Assembly: GCF_050003625.1 (NCBI RefSeq)
Contig: NC_134398.1
Coordinates: 63,620,891-63,684,890, forward strand
Direction of reading: 5' to 3'
From: Haematobia irritans
Taxonomy: Eukaryota; Arthropoda; Insecta; Diptera; Muscidae
Length of the DNA stretch: 64,000 bases
The notes under the pieces were generated by a model, which saw only the letters and a list, made by a program, of their open reading frames with translations, did no database searches and was not told the DNA's origin. Both the position numbers and the translations under genes were made by a program. This document shows positions 1-10,928 of the stretch, piece by piece; the first letter of the stretch is position 1; every line of letters starts with the position of its first letter.

Positions 1-184
1 TAATAACACTCTAGTTGGAGTCACTAGCCCCAGGGGCAAACAAATAGATATTTCTTTTGGCAAAACACTTTCCCAAAGGGATAATACTACTATATTTTCC
101 TCCAAAGGAATAATGTCACTATATGAATCAAAGCACACTATAGTTCGGGTTAACACCAATTTTTATTATTCATATATATGTTTG

Positions 185-399
<215 letters not shown>

Positions 400-635
400 C
401 GAAAGACTTGAATTTTCCTTTTATTGGACTTCTAATTACTTCTTTACTTTCTCACTTCAAATTACAATATGGTGCTTTTGTTAATTTCTTTTTCTTATTA
501 GAAAACCAATGTCAAACAAAACAAATTTGACGCCGACCACAAACGAGGTCAGTGACGGACATGCGAGTGTCAATTAGTCCACGCTGTATTACATGCGTAA
601 ATGATGACCATACAGCGATTTCTCGCATGAACATA

Positions 636-860
636 AGGAAAGTCTAAATTCGGGCGGGGCCGGCTAAATTATACCTTCACCAGTATGTATACCAACATCT
701 TAACCTTCAAATTTGTTAGGAGCTATATAAAGGTTTATTTTCCCATATACAAATATTTAAATATGAACCGATTTGGGCATTTTTTTTAAACATTCACAAA
801 ATGTCTAGACTCAAAATTTAAATTGGTTTATGACCGGGACGGACCACAATGTTAGTAAAA
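636..860 (+). mobile_element. R-subfamily DINE-like element, 5' fragment
   Basis: Begins with the same GGAAAGTCTAAA-TTCGGGCGGGGCC head as the complete element that starts at 862, and includes a diverged copy of the TTATACC-TTCACCA subterminal motif. It stops where the next copy begins, so it is a truncated older copy abutting a newer one. No coding content. Confidence 0.7.
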
Positions 861-861
861 A

Positions 862-2157
862 ACAAGTAAGGAAAGTCTAAAGTCGGGCGGGGCCGAATAT
901 ATTATACCCTGCACCACTTTGTAAATCCACATTTTCGACACTATATCAAATCCGTCAAATGTGTTTGGTGCTATATATAAAGGTTTTTGTCCCAAACACA
1001 TACATTTAAATCTGACTTCATCTGAACAGATTTTATAACCTATAGACATACAATTTAAGTCGCCTAATGCCCTGGGATGGTACACTATGTTAGTAAAAAA
1101 AATATGGGAAACATTTTAATCTGAACCAATTTTGAGTCAACTTCGCAAAAGTGTATTTATGATTTATCGGTCGATAGACATGTATAAGAAATAAAGTAAA
1201 ATTTGAGTCACTTTTACATGTTTTCGACTTAGCAGTGGCGATTTTATAGGGAAAATGTGGGTATTTTGGCCATTTTTGCCCAAATCGTAAAAACATATGT
1301 ATGGAAGCTATATAGAAATCTGAACCGATTTTAACCAAATTTGACATGCATACTTAGTATTTTAATTCTACTCCCTGTGCAAAATTTAACGAAAACGGAC
1401 TACAACTTTGAACTCTGTGGTCATATGACGGAAAATCTGGCGAAGGATATATATGGGAGCTATATCAAAATCTGAACCGATTTCAATTAAAATTCGCTCG
1501 CATATCCAGAACCTTAATTCTACTCCCTGTGCAAAGTTTCAAGTAAATCGGGGTAAATCTTTGGTGTCTGTGGGTATATGAGTCGAAATCGGTCGAAAGA
1601 CATATTCGGGAGCTATATCTAAATCTGAACCGATTTCAACTAAATTTGGAATAATTAACGATACTATTAAACGCACTCCTTGTGCAAAATTTGAAGCAAA
1701 TCAGGGAAAAACTCTGGCTTTTGAGGCCATATAAGCTCAAATCGGACGAAAGATATATATGGGAGCTATATCTAATAATTTTGCATATTTGACGAGAGCC
1801 CCCAAATATTCGGCCCTGCGAAATTTTAAGGAAATACGTTGATAAATACGTCAATTATGGCCATATCGGTGATAAATATATATGGCAGCTATATCTAAAT
1901 CTGAACCGAAATCAATCGCGATTGTCTTTGAGCCAAGGTAAAACTCTGTGCCAAATTTGAAGACGATCGGACTTAAACTGCGACCTGTACTTTGCACACA
2001 AAATTACATATACAGACAGACAGACAGACGGACATCGCTAAATCGACTCAGAATTTAATTCTAAGACGACCGGTATACTAAAAGACCTTCTTGACATTAC
2101 ATACAAATGCACAAACTTATTATACCCTGTACCACAGTAGTGGTGAAGGGTATAAAA
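862..2157 (+). mobile_element. R-subfamily DINE/Helentron-like non-autonomous element, complete
   Basis: The 5' end reads AACAAGTAAGGAAAGTC and is followed by TATTATACCCTGCACCAC. The middle holds several diverged units of roughly 150-190 bp containing ATATATGGGAGCTATATC and CTGAACCGATTTCAA. A short GACA/GACG run (about 2014-2032) and CGACTCAGAATTTAATTC follow. The 3' end is a hairpin, TATACCCTGTACCAC-agta-GTGGTGAAGGGTATA, then AAAAA. This order (subterminal inverted repeat, tandem core, hairpin, A/T-run target) is the published architecture of DINE/HINE elements mobilised by Helentrons. The family assignment is inference from structure and no transposase is present. Small open frames here are chance. 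Confidence 0.65.
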
Positions 2158-2454
2158 ACGAACTAAAAATAAAGGACAAAATCATTGGCATTTCACTCTA
2201 TTTTTGGAATCGTACGAAAATTTTCTTTTGCTTTAGTTCATATGGAATTTATGTGTACGGTCATTGAACTATATACCCACGTTTAGTTTATAAAATGTTT
2301 GAGACATACTTACAAAAAACGAAAATTTCATTGGGATGTGGCAAATTTCGAAAAAGAAATAAATGTAACTACAAACAAATAATTTTTGTGCAATAAAAAT
2401 AAGTTAAATTCAGCGTTCCGTTAACTACGGATTTTTCCGGTGTAGTAATATCAT
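2158..2454. other. Unassigned AT-rich spacer
   Basis: About 300 bp between two repeat elements. No open frame of note, no tRNA-like fold and no terminal repeats were seen. Confidence 0.5.
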
Positions 2455-2578
2455 CTTTTCATTTTCCCCTAATCAAGTATATATAGACTCTATATAGTCG
2501 GAAATAGATATTTTGTTGTGCTACGCACGGAATGACAAATTTGTTATAACCCCAATACCATTCTGTGACGTCAGGTAT
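2455..2578 (+). mobile_element. Diverged 3' end of a DINE-like element
   Basis: Contains GGAATGACAAATTTGTTATA and a degraded CAGGTATAA end, resembling the 3' tail of the L elements (GGAATGACAAAGTTAATATACC...GGGTATAA). It directly abuts the 5' end of L copy A, as if one element had inserted at the end of another. Confidence 0.5.
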
Positions 2579-4366
2579 AACAAGTACATACGGCCGCAAG
2601 TTCGGCCAGGCCGAATCTTATGTACCCACCACCATGGATTGCGTAGAAACTTCTACGAAAGACTGTGATTTAGTCCATACATGGTATATATTAGACAAAA
2701 AAGTTATGTACAGTTAAGTCTACAAATAATTACGAATCGATATGGACTTTTTGTACGTAGAGAGCCAGAATTGAAATATGGGGGTCGCTTATATGGGGGC
2801 TATATACAATTATGAACTTGATATGGACCAATTTTTGTGTGATTGGGGATCGATTTATCTGAGGGCCATATATAACTATAGACCGATATGGACCTAGTTA
2901 GGCATGATTATTAACGACCATATACTAGCACAATGTACCAAATTTCAACTGACTCGGTTGAAATTTCCTCCTCCAAGTGGCTCCAAAACCAAATCTCGGG
3001 ATCGGTTCATATGGGGGCTATATATTTTTATGGACTGATATGGACCACTTTTGGCATGGTTGTTAAATATATACTACCACCACGTACCAAATTTCAAGCA
3101 GATCGGATGAATTTTGCTTCTCCAAAAGGCACCGGAGGTCAAATCTGGGGATCGGTTTATATGGGAGCTATATATAATTATGGACTGATAGGAACCAATT
3201 CCTGCATGGTTGTTGGATACCATATACTAACATCACGTACCAAATTTCAACCGAATGGCAAGAATTTTGCTCTTCCAAGGGGCTCTGGAGGTCAAATCTG
3301 GGGATCGGTTTATATGGGGCCTATATATAATTATGGAGCGATATCGACCAATTTTTGCATGGGAGTTTGAGGCCATATATTAACACCACATACCAAATTT
3401 CAACTGAATCAGATGAATTTTGGTCTTCCAAGAGGTTCCGGAGGTCAAATCTGGTGATCGGTTTATATGGGGGCTATATATAATTATGAACCGATGTTGA
3501 CCAATTTTTGCATGGTTGTTATAGACCATATACTAACATCACGTACAAAATTTCAGCCGTATCGGATGGAATTTGCTTCTCTTAGCGGCCTCGCAAGCCA
3601 AATCGGGGGATCGGTTTATATGGGGGCTATATATAATTATGGACCGATGTCGACCAATTTTTGCATGGTTGTTAGAGACCATATACTAACACCATGTACC
3701 AAATTTCAGCCGGATCGGATGAAATTTGCTTCTCTTAGAGGCCTCGCAAGCCAAAGAGGGGGATCGGTTTATATGGGGGCTATATATAATTATGGACCGA
3801 TGTGGACCAATTTTTGCATGGTTGTTAGAGACCATATAATGACACCATGTACCAAATTTCAGCCGGATCGGATGAAATTTGCTTCTCTTAGGGGCCTCGC
3901 AAGCCAAATCGGGGGATCTGTTTATATGGGGGCTATATATAATTATGGACCGATGTGGACCAATTTTTGCATGGTTGTTAGAAACCATATACTAACACCA
4001 TGTACCAAATTTCAGCCGGATCGGATGAAATTTGCTTCTCTTAGAGGCCTCGCAAGCCAAATTTTGGGGTCCGTTTATATGGGGGCCATACGTAAAAGTG
4101 GACCGATATGGTCCATTTGCAATACCATCTGACCTACATCAATAACAACTAATTGTGCCAAGTTTCAAGTCGATAGCTTGTTTCGTTCGGAAGTTAGCGT
4201 GATTTCAACACACGGACGGACGGACGGACATGCTCAGATCGACTCAGAATTTCACCACGACCCAGAATATATATACTTTATGGGGTCTTAGAGCAATATT
4301 TCGATGTGTTACAAACGGAATGACAAAGTTAATATACCCCCCCATCCTATGGTGGTGGGTATAAAA
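2579..4366 (+). mobile_element. L-subfamily DINE/Helentron-like element, copy A
   Basis: Starts AACAAGTACATACGGCCG. A near-perfect palindrome around TTCGGCCAGGCCGAA follows, then GTACCCACCACCATGG, whose inverse CCTATGGTGGTGGGTATA closes the 3' end. The middle is a set of 153-bp units. Before the tail come a short (GGAC)n run and GACTCAGAATTTCACCACGA. Both A and B carry the same order of diverged proximal units followed by homogeneous distal units, so the two copies are close relatives that differ mainly in array length. Non-autonomous: the open frames are by-products of the 153-bp period. Confidence 0.75.
3467..4078 (+). repeat. 153-bp tandem array, 4 units (copy A)
   Basis: Four units exactly 153 bp apart, each containing GTTTATATGGGGGCTATATA, a GACCGATGTNGACCAATTTTT stretch split by variation, and CATGGTTGTTAGAGACCATA. 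Because 153 is a multiple of 3, each unit adds 51 codons and stays open on the plus strand, and partly on the minus strand. More diverged units lie upstream at about 2950-3460. Confidence 0.9.
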
Positions 4367-4573
4367 AGGATCTCATACTCATTCTTTGTTGGCTGCCAAG
4401 CTATTAATTTGTTTATGTCTAGTTACTCCTAACTTTGGCCTTCTAGAAGACATTCTCTATAACATATAAAAGATCCGATACCCATTATACGTTCACTTCC
4501 GACAGAAGGGAACGCGGAATGACCTCACGTGTAGCTTAAGTTTACCTCTTGACGCCCACATCACATAAATGTG

Positions 4574-4642
4574 TCGTAGGCCAGTGGATGAGTGTAGGAC
4601 TACCAATAACGAGGACCCCGGTACAAATCCCGACGGAGCAGA
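4574..4642 (+). repeat. tRNA-like sequence (A box and B box), isolated
   Basis: TCGTAGGCCAGTGGATGAGTG resembles a pol III A box (TRGYNNARNNG), and about 35 bp on GGTACAAATCCC resembles a B box (GGTTCRANNCC) with one change. The layout matches the right-hand tRNA-like module of the N elements. It lies 115 bp from N1 but outside its CAC end. No acceptor stem can be drawn, so it is not a functional tRNA; most likely a SINE or N-element relic. Confidence 0.5.
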
Positions 4643-5969
4643 AAAATAAAAATACACATAATTATTAAAATCACAAAAATAAGATAAACTGTATAGGAAA
4701 AGTAAGTCAAATTAAATTCTAATGTAAAAGGTATGAGGGCAAAAGTTCAGTTCATACACTGTTAGAAAAATATGTTTTTCATATGTTCCTATATAAACAA
4801 AATGTGTTTCGGGCACGATTTTAAACCACAACATATTTAAGTGCGAACATGTAATTTTCCTAAACTAACACTAAATGTTTGGGACATCTATGTTAATATG
4901 TTAGAATATATTATGTTTGGGGCATGAATGTTTCATAAAAATCATATGTGTGAATACAAACATATATAAATTTACAAATTTCAACTAAACATACATATGT
5001 TGTGATATTTTATTCAAAGCGACAGAGAGAGTATAGAGAGAAATAGAGATGGAAACCGGGAGAGTTGACGAAAGATATCAATATAACACAGCAAAAGAGT
5101 AAAAAGAGAACAATTTCTGTGAAACCGCTTGTATGTTGTTTCGGAAAACTGTTTTATGATAAGGCCAAAAATTTGATATGTTTAAGTCTAAATATTATTT
5201 AATTTGAATAAAGAGAATATACATTCTGAACCAAGAGAATAGACATTTGAAAAACAAACAGCTTATGTTTTCGCCTTGAGAGCAGCATTTTATGTATGTG
5301 TGGACATGTGTTTTGTTTATCATTTTGGCATTATTTTTTTCTTGGTTCGTTAAAAGAAATCAGGGGTCTTCATAAAAATAACGAAAGGGCACTATACTCT
5401 TTTTAGAGTTGGGACGGTAAAATGAAATAAGGAGGAAATAGTGAAAAACACAGTAAAATGTAAAAAAACAAAGTTTAGTTTCACTTTATTAAAAAGTAGT
5501 CCACGAGGAGTTGACGGACACCATCAAATATAAAAGCGGGCATTAAGTTCGAGTTTTACAGCTAAAACAATTTAAAAAGTTTATTTTCTTTAAAATTAAT
5601 TATTAAAGAAAAATAAAAGGAATTTTAGAGCGATGGTGTTAAATGCTAGTAAAAAACTGTTCACTCCTAAATAAATTTATGTTTATATTATAAAATTATG
5701 TATGTATGTTCATACTCGACTCCACTTTCTTCTTTTGTTAGTTTTTGAATTCCTTCCAAATTTTAAAGTTTTGTACAAAAACAGTTTTTTATTACAAGAT
5801 TGTTATTTTTGCAATAAAAAATAATATTTTATCCAAAAATCATTCAATTTCGTTTATATCAAGCACTGTTACTGACTATAAATCTTTAATAACGCACATT
5901 TCGATGTTTCATTTAAAAAAATTAATATAGTATAAATATAAATGTGTAAATTAAAAAAAAAAAAAAAAA

Positions 5970-6042
5970 TCGGTCGGAGCAGGGATTGAACCCACGACCC
6001 TTTGCATGCAAGGCAGACATGCTAACCACTGCTCCACGTGGC
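5970..6042 (-). promoter_or_regulatory. tRNA-like module (left) of N1
   Basis: On the minus strand it reads GTGGAGCAGTGGTTAGCATG (A-box region), then CCTTGCATGCAAAGG where the anticodon arm would sit, then GTGGGTTCAATCCCTGC (B-box region). The 72-nt length and spacing are tRNA-like. The loop TTGCATG resembles tRNA-Ala(TGC), which is inference. Acceptor pairing is poor. It is followed in its own direction by a long T-run (A-run on plus, about 5954-5969), which could terminate pol III. Confidence 0.6.
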
Positions 6043-6156
6043 AAACAAATGTATGTTTTTGTTAAATAATGTTATGTTTGCATGGGCTCGTGGGCGCTGC
6101 AAACTATGCTATATAAATGTAACTTAAAACGATAATTATCTACTGGTGACTATAAC

Positions 6157-6232
6157 AGCTACGTAGCCCAGTGGATAGTGTGTTGGCTTACAAACTGTAT
6201 GGTCCTCGGTTCGATTCTCCGTGCAGGCGAAA
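6157..6232 (+). promoter_or_regulatory. tRNA-like module (right) of N1
   Basis: Reads GTAGCCCAGTGGATAGTGTG (A-box region), then GGCTTACAAACTG at the anticodon arm position, then CGGTTCGATTCTCCG (B box within a short stem). It points away from the left module, with about 114 bp between their 5' ends. That spacer contains GGGCTCGTGGGCGC and TATATAAAT (6110-6118). Which tRNA it came from is not clear. Confidence 0.6.
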
Positions 6233-6541
6233 GGTAAAATTTAAAAAAATTATAAAAGTGAATAATTTCTTCAACATTATTTGTATTACAGAGAAAGGTG
6301 CCAATAAATAAAAAATTTCGTGGAAGTGAAAATTACGAGTATGTTAGGGAATGAGCACAATCGTGTTTGGGAAAAATTCTTCCAAGCATATAATATTTTT
6401 GGCTCAAAATGCTTCCAAACATATAATATGTTCACATAAAACAAACATATTAATGTTTCGGCAGTATGCAATAATATATGTGCTTCCTGCAAAATATGTT
6501 TGGAACATATGTTAAAGAAGCGATTTTTTTTTGAGGGTGTA

Positions 6542-7042
6542 GACAACCTTGCCTTCAAAATATTTATTTTTACACACTTTCTTTTATGCCTTCCTGTCCA
6601 CGCCTTTTGGAAGGCATGATTTTTGTACTTAGTATGAAGGCCTGATAGCATGGCATCGACGACATCACATCTAGAAGGCATACGAATAGAAGCGAGAGGC
6701 AAGGCCTTGGTATCCAATCCAATCCAATGTTATTTTGAAATGAACACGTAATGCAGCGCCCAGGCTTCCACGTCCCTTCCATTTCCCGCTAGGTTCTTGA
6801 AAGGATAGAAGGTGCACTGGTAATCTAAATTGAACAAAACTAGAAGTACAAATTTCCCGAGTTTACTCCTCGTGCTCATTCGGGTAATGGGTGTAAACAT
6901 CTATAGAATATAGATTTCAAATCATATGAAACGCGTTATTCTATCAGATTTTCGAGCACATTTTGAGCACAAATTGACATCACTGCGGCCGATTAAGCTT
7001 CGGAGAGTAATAGATGTGATTTAGCTGTACTTTTTCCCATTT
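6542..7042. other. Unassigned spacer
   Basis: No gene recognised. CCTTGCCTT near 6548 and AGGCAAGG near 6698 form a weak inverted pair that might mark a small old element, but the interior offers nothing else. Confidence 0.4.
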
Positions 7043-7043
7043 T

Positions 7044-7115
7044 TATACCCTCCACCATAAGATATATAACACATCGAAATATTGGTCTATGTTAAGACCC
7101 AAAAGTCTTAGATAT
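7044..7115 (-). mobile_element. L-element 3' tail fragment
   Basis: TTTATACCCTCCACCATAAG and ACACATCGAAATATTGGTCT match the 3' tail of L elements in minus orientation, then similarity stops. Confidence 0.65.
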
Positions 7116-7559
7116 TTCATGCTGCCTGTTGATTACAATTTTTTGATTTGAGCAGAACTTTTATTATCAGTATGTCCTTATATTTTATTAATGGCCTAGG
7201 CGTAGCTAAAGGGATTCTATGGGTTTGTTATCTCACCCTACCAAGTACAATTACATACGAGTATTCTGTATTTTTCCCATCTATACGAATGAATTGTTCC
7301 TCTCTTTGAGGTATCTTAACAATGAGCCAACATTGTAGCTTCCACCATTTGGGAGAACGTTGCTAGCTACGCCAATATTGATCTGACAATTGTTACAAGT
7401 AAAAATCAAAATAAAATTATTTTATACAAAAGTTTTGAAGCATTTAATTTGTATTACAATGATGACAGAAAATTATCGAAATAAATGGTCCTCATAATTG
7501 ATGATAAGAATAATTTCCTCATATTTCGATACATGGACACATTTTCAGATTTTGCAGCT

Positions 7560-7890
7560 TTAAATTTCCCACTTATTGAACTATGCTGTGTTGGTATATG
7601 GCCGCTATCAACCATGTCAAAATTGATCCATATCGGACTATAGTTATGTATAGACCCCATATAAACCGATCCTCAGATTTTATATCTTGAACGTCCTGGA
7701 TAAGCAAATTTCAGCTGATACTGTTAAAACTTGGTACTAATCATGCAAAAATTGGTCCATATCGGTTCATAATTATATATAGGCCCCCATATATACCGAC
7801 CGATTTCACTTTTGGCTCTCTAATTACCACGCAAAAGTTGGTTCTTATTGTATCGTAATTATTTATATACGCCCCATAGGTATTTAATCT
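7560..7890 (-). mobile_element. Degenerate L-element unit fragment
   Basis: Two or three decayed 153-bp-type units are recognisable by CATGCAAAAATTGGTCCATA, CGGTTCATAATTATATATAG and CCATATAAACCGATCC. No ends are preserved. 7116-7559 between this and the tail fragment holds nothing I recognise. Confidence 0.65.
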
Positions 7891-8927
7891 GCCTGTTATG
7901 TACACTCCGGGAAATAAAACATACTGAAAATGAAAGCTATAAAATGAGGTTATGGCGTGAATATTGTATCATTATTGCCTGATAGATATATCCCGAACTA
8001 CGACATATGTTGCCAATCCTCTCAATAGATTAAAAAAAACAAGTACATACGGCCGCAAGTTCGGCCAGGCCGAATCTTATGTACCCACCACCATGGATTG
8101 CGTAGAAACTTCTACGAAAGACTGTGATTTAGTCCATACATGGTATATATTAGACAAAAAAGTTATGTATAGTTAAGTCTACAAATAATTACGAATCGAT
8201 ATGGAATTTTTGTACGTAGAGAGCCAGAATTGAAATATGGGGGTCGCTTATATGGGGGCTATATACAATTATGAACTTGATATGGACCAATTTGTGTGTG
8301 ATTGGGGATCGATTTATCTGAGGGCCATATATAACTATAGACCGATATGGTCCTAGTTAGGCATGGTTGTTAACGACCATATACTAGCACAATGTACCAA
8401 ATTTCAACTCACTCGGATGAAATTTGCTTCTCCAAGAGGTTCCAAAACCAAATCACGGGATCGGTTTATATGGGGCTATGTATGATTATGGACTGATATG
8501 GACCACTTTTGGCATGGTTGTTAAATATCATATACTACCACCACGTACCAAATTTCAAGCAGAACGGATGAATTTTGCTTCTCCAAAAGGCACCGGAGGT
8601 CAAATCTGGGGATCGGTTTATATGGGAGCTATATATAATTATGGACTGATAGGAACCAATTCCTGCATGGTTGTTGGATACCATATACTAACATCACGTA
8701 CCAAATTTCAACCGAATGGCAAGAATTTTGCTCTTCCAAGGGGCTCTGGAGGTCAAATCTGGGGATCGGTTTATATGGGGCCTATATATAATTATGGACC
8801 GATATCGACCAATTTTTGCATGGGAGTTTGAGGCCATATATTAACACCACATACCAAATTTCAACTGAATCAGATGAATTTTGGTCTTCCAAGAGGTTCC
8901 GGAGGTCAAATCTGGTGATCGGTTTAT

Positions 8928-10610
8928 ATGGGGGCTATATATAATTATGAACCGATGTGGACCAATTTTTGCATGGTTGCTAAAGACCATATTCTAACAT
9001 CACGTACAAAATTTCAGCCGGATCGGATGAAATTTGCTTCTCTTAGCGGCCTCGCAAGCCAAATCGGGGGATCGGTTTATATGGGGGCTATATATAATTA
9101 TGGACCGGTGTCGACAAATTTTTGCATGGTTGTTAGAGACCATATACTAACACCATGTAGCAAATTTCAGCCGGATCGGATGAAATTTGCTTCTCTTAGA
9201 GGCCTCGCAAGCCAAATCGGGGGATCGGTTTATATGGGGGCTATATATAATTATGGACCGATGTCGACTAATTTTTGCATGGTTGTTAGAGACCATATAC
9301 TAACACCATGTAGCAAATTTCAGCCGGATCGGATGAAATTTGCTTCTCTTAGCGGCCTCGCAAGCCAAATCGGGGGATCGGTTTATATGGGGGCTATATA
9401 TAATTATGGACCGATGTCGACAAATTTTTGCATGGTTGTTAGAGACCATATACTAACAGCATGTAGCAAATTTCAGCCGGATCGGATGAAATTTGCTTCT
9501 CTTAGAGGCCTCGCAAGCCAAATCGGGGGATCGGTTTATATGGGGGCTATATATAATTATGGACCGATGTCGACTAATTTTTGCATGGTTGTTAGAGACC
9601 ATATACTAACACCATGTAGCAAATTTCAGCCGGATCGGATGAAATTTGCTTCTCTTAGAGGCCTCGCAAGCCAAATCGGGGGATCGGTTTATATGGGGGC
9701 TATATATAATTATGGACCGATGTCGACTAATTTTTGCATGGTTGTTAGAGACCATATACTAACACCATGTAGCAAATTTCAGCCGGATCGGATGAAATTT
9801 GCTTCTCTTAGAGGCCTCGCAAGCCAAATCGGGGGATCGGTTTATATGGGGGCTATATATAATTATGGACCGATGTCGACTAATTTTTGCATGGTTGTTA
9901 GAGACCATATACTAACACCATGTAGCAAATTTCAGCCGGATCGGATGAAATTTGCTTCTCTTAGCGGCCTCGCAAGCCAAATCGGGGGATCGGTTTATAT
10001 GGGGGCTATATATAATTATGGACCGATGTCGACAAATTTTTGCATGGTTGTTAGAGACCATATACTAACACCATGTACCAAATTTCAGCCGGATCGGATG
10101 AAATTTGCTTCTCTTAGAGACCTCGCAAGCCAAATCGGGGGATCGGTTTATATGGGGGCTATATATAATTATGGACCGATGTCGACTAATTTTTGCATGG
10201 TTGTTAGAGACCATATACTAACACCATGTAGCAAATTTCAGCCGGATCGGATGAAATTTGCTTCTCTTAGAGGCCTCGCAAGCCAAATCGGGGGATCGGT
10301 TTATATGGGGGCTATATATAATTATGGACCGATGTCGACCAATTTTTGCATGGTTGTTAGAGACCATATACTAACACCATATACCAAATTTCAGCCGGAT
10401 CGGATGAAATTTGCTTCTCTTAGAGGCCTCGCAAGCCAAATCGGGGGATCGGTTTATATGGGGGCTATATATAATTATGGACCGATGTGGACCAATTTTT
10501 GCATGGTTGTTAGAGACCATATACTAATACCATGTACCAAATTTCAGCCGGATCGGATGAAATTTGCTTCTCTTAGAGGCCTCGCAAGCCAAATTTTGGG
10601 GTCCGTTTAT
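8928..10610 (+). repeat. 153-bp tandem array, 11 units (copy B)
   Basis: Eleven units in exact 153-bp register, open as one frame that runs to 10883. Internal variants (GTCGACAAATT against GTCGACTAATT, and an Arg/Ser switch in the codon before GGCCTCGCAAGCC) recur in linked pairs at units 1-2, 3-4 and 7-8. This suggests expansion by multi-unit duplication rather than single-unit slippage. Confidence 0.92.
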
Positions 10611-10740
10611 ATGGGGGCTATACGTAAAAGTGGACCGATATGGCCCATTTGCAATACCATCCGACCTACATCAATAACAACTACTTGTGCCAAGTTTCAA
10701 GTCGATAGCTTGTTTCGTTCGGAAGTTAGCGTGATTTCAA

Positions 10741-10790
10741 CAGACGGACGGACGGACGGACGGACGGACGGACGGACGGACGGACGGACA
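10741..10790 (+). repeat. (GGAC)n microsatellite in L tail
   Basis: About twelve GGAC repeats. The same site has 1-9 repeats in other L copies, so it is a variable internal microsatellite of the family. Confidence 0.9.
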
Positions 10791-10928
10791 TGCTCAGATC
10801 GACTCAGAATTTCACCACGACCCAGAATATATATACTTTATGGGGTCTTAGAGCAATATTTCGATGTGTTACAAACGGAATGACAAAGTTAATATACCCC
10901 CCATCCTATGGTGGTGGGTATAAAAATA

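Larger units (their letters stand above)
4757..6539 (+). mobile_element. N-family CAC...GTG element, copy N1
   Basis: Left end CACTGTTAGAAAAATATG, right end GCGATTTTTTTTTGAGGGTG, flanked on both sides by TA (4755-4756, 6540-6541). Both outer parts are rich in CATATGTTTGGG-type palindromic words. The centre carries two divergent tRNA-like modules (5970-6042 minus, 6157-6232 plus). There is no transposase, so it is non-autonomous. Two-base flanks and CAC termini recur in the other N, F, G/H and Q elements. The superfamily cannot be named from these ends alone. Confidence 0.7.
8038..10926 (+). mobile_element. L-subfamily DINE/Helentron-like element, copy B
   Basis: Same 5' end (AACAAGTACATACGGCCG), proximal units, tail and GGTGGTGGGTATAAAAA end as copy A, but the distal array has grown to 11 units and the (GGAC)n run is longer. 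It is inserted next to an A-run, as other L copies are. Differences from A over the first 800 bp are few, so A and B are recent paralogues. No autonomous coding capacity. Confidence 0.8.

Noticed and set aside
5970..6232. Two functional tRNA genes
   Set aside because: Acceptor stems do not pair well and the same modules recur within mobile elements at six places. They are tRNA-derived, not tRNAs.
8928..10883. 651-codon open frame as a host gene for a repetitive protein
   Set aside because: It lies wholly inside a DINE-like repeat, comes from a 153-bp period, is open on the other strand in parts, and its last codons run through the (GGAC)n and tail of the repeat. Other copies have breaks in the same frame.
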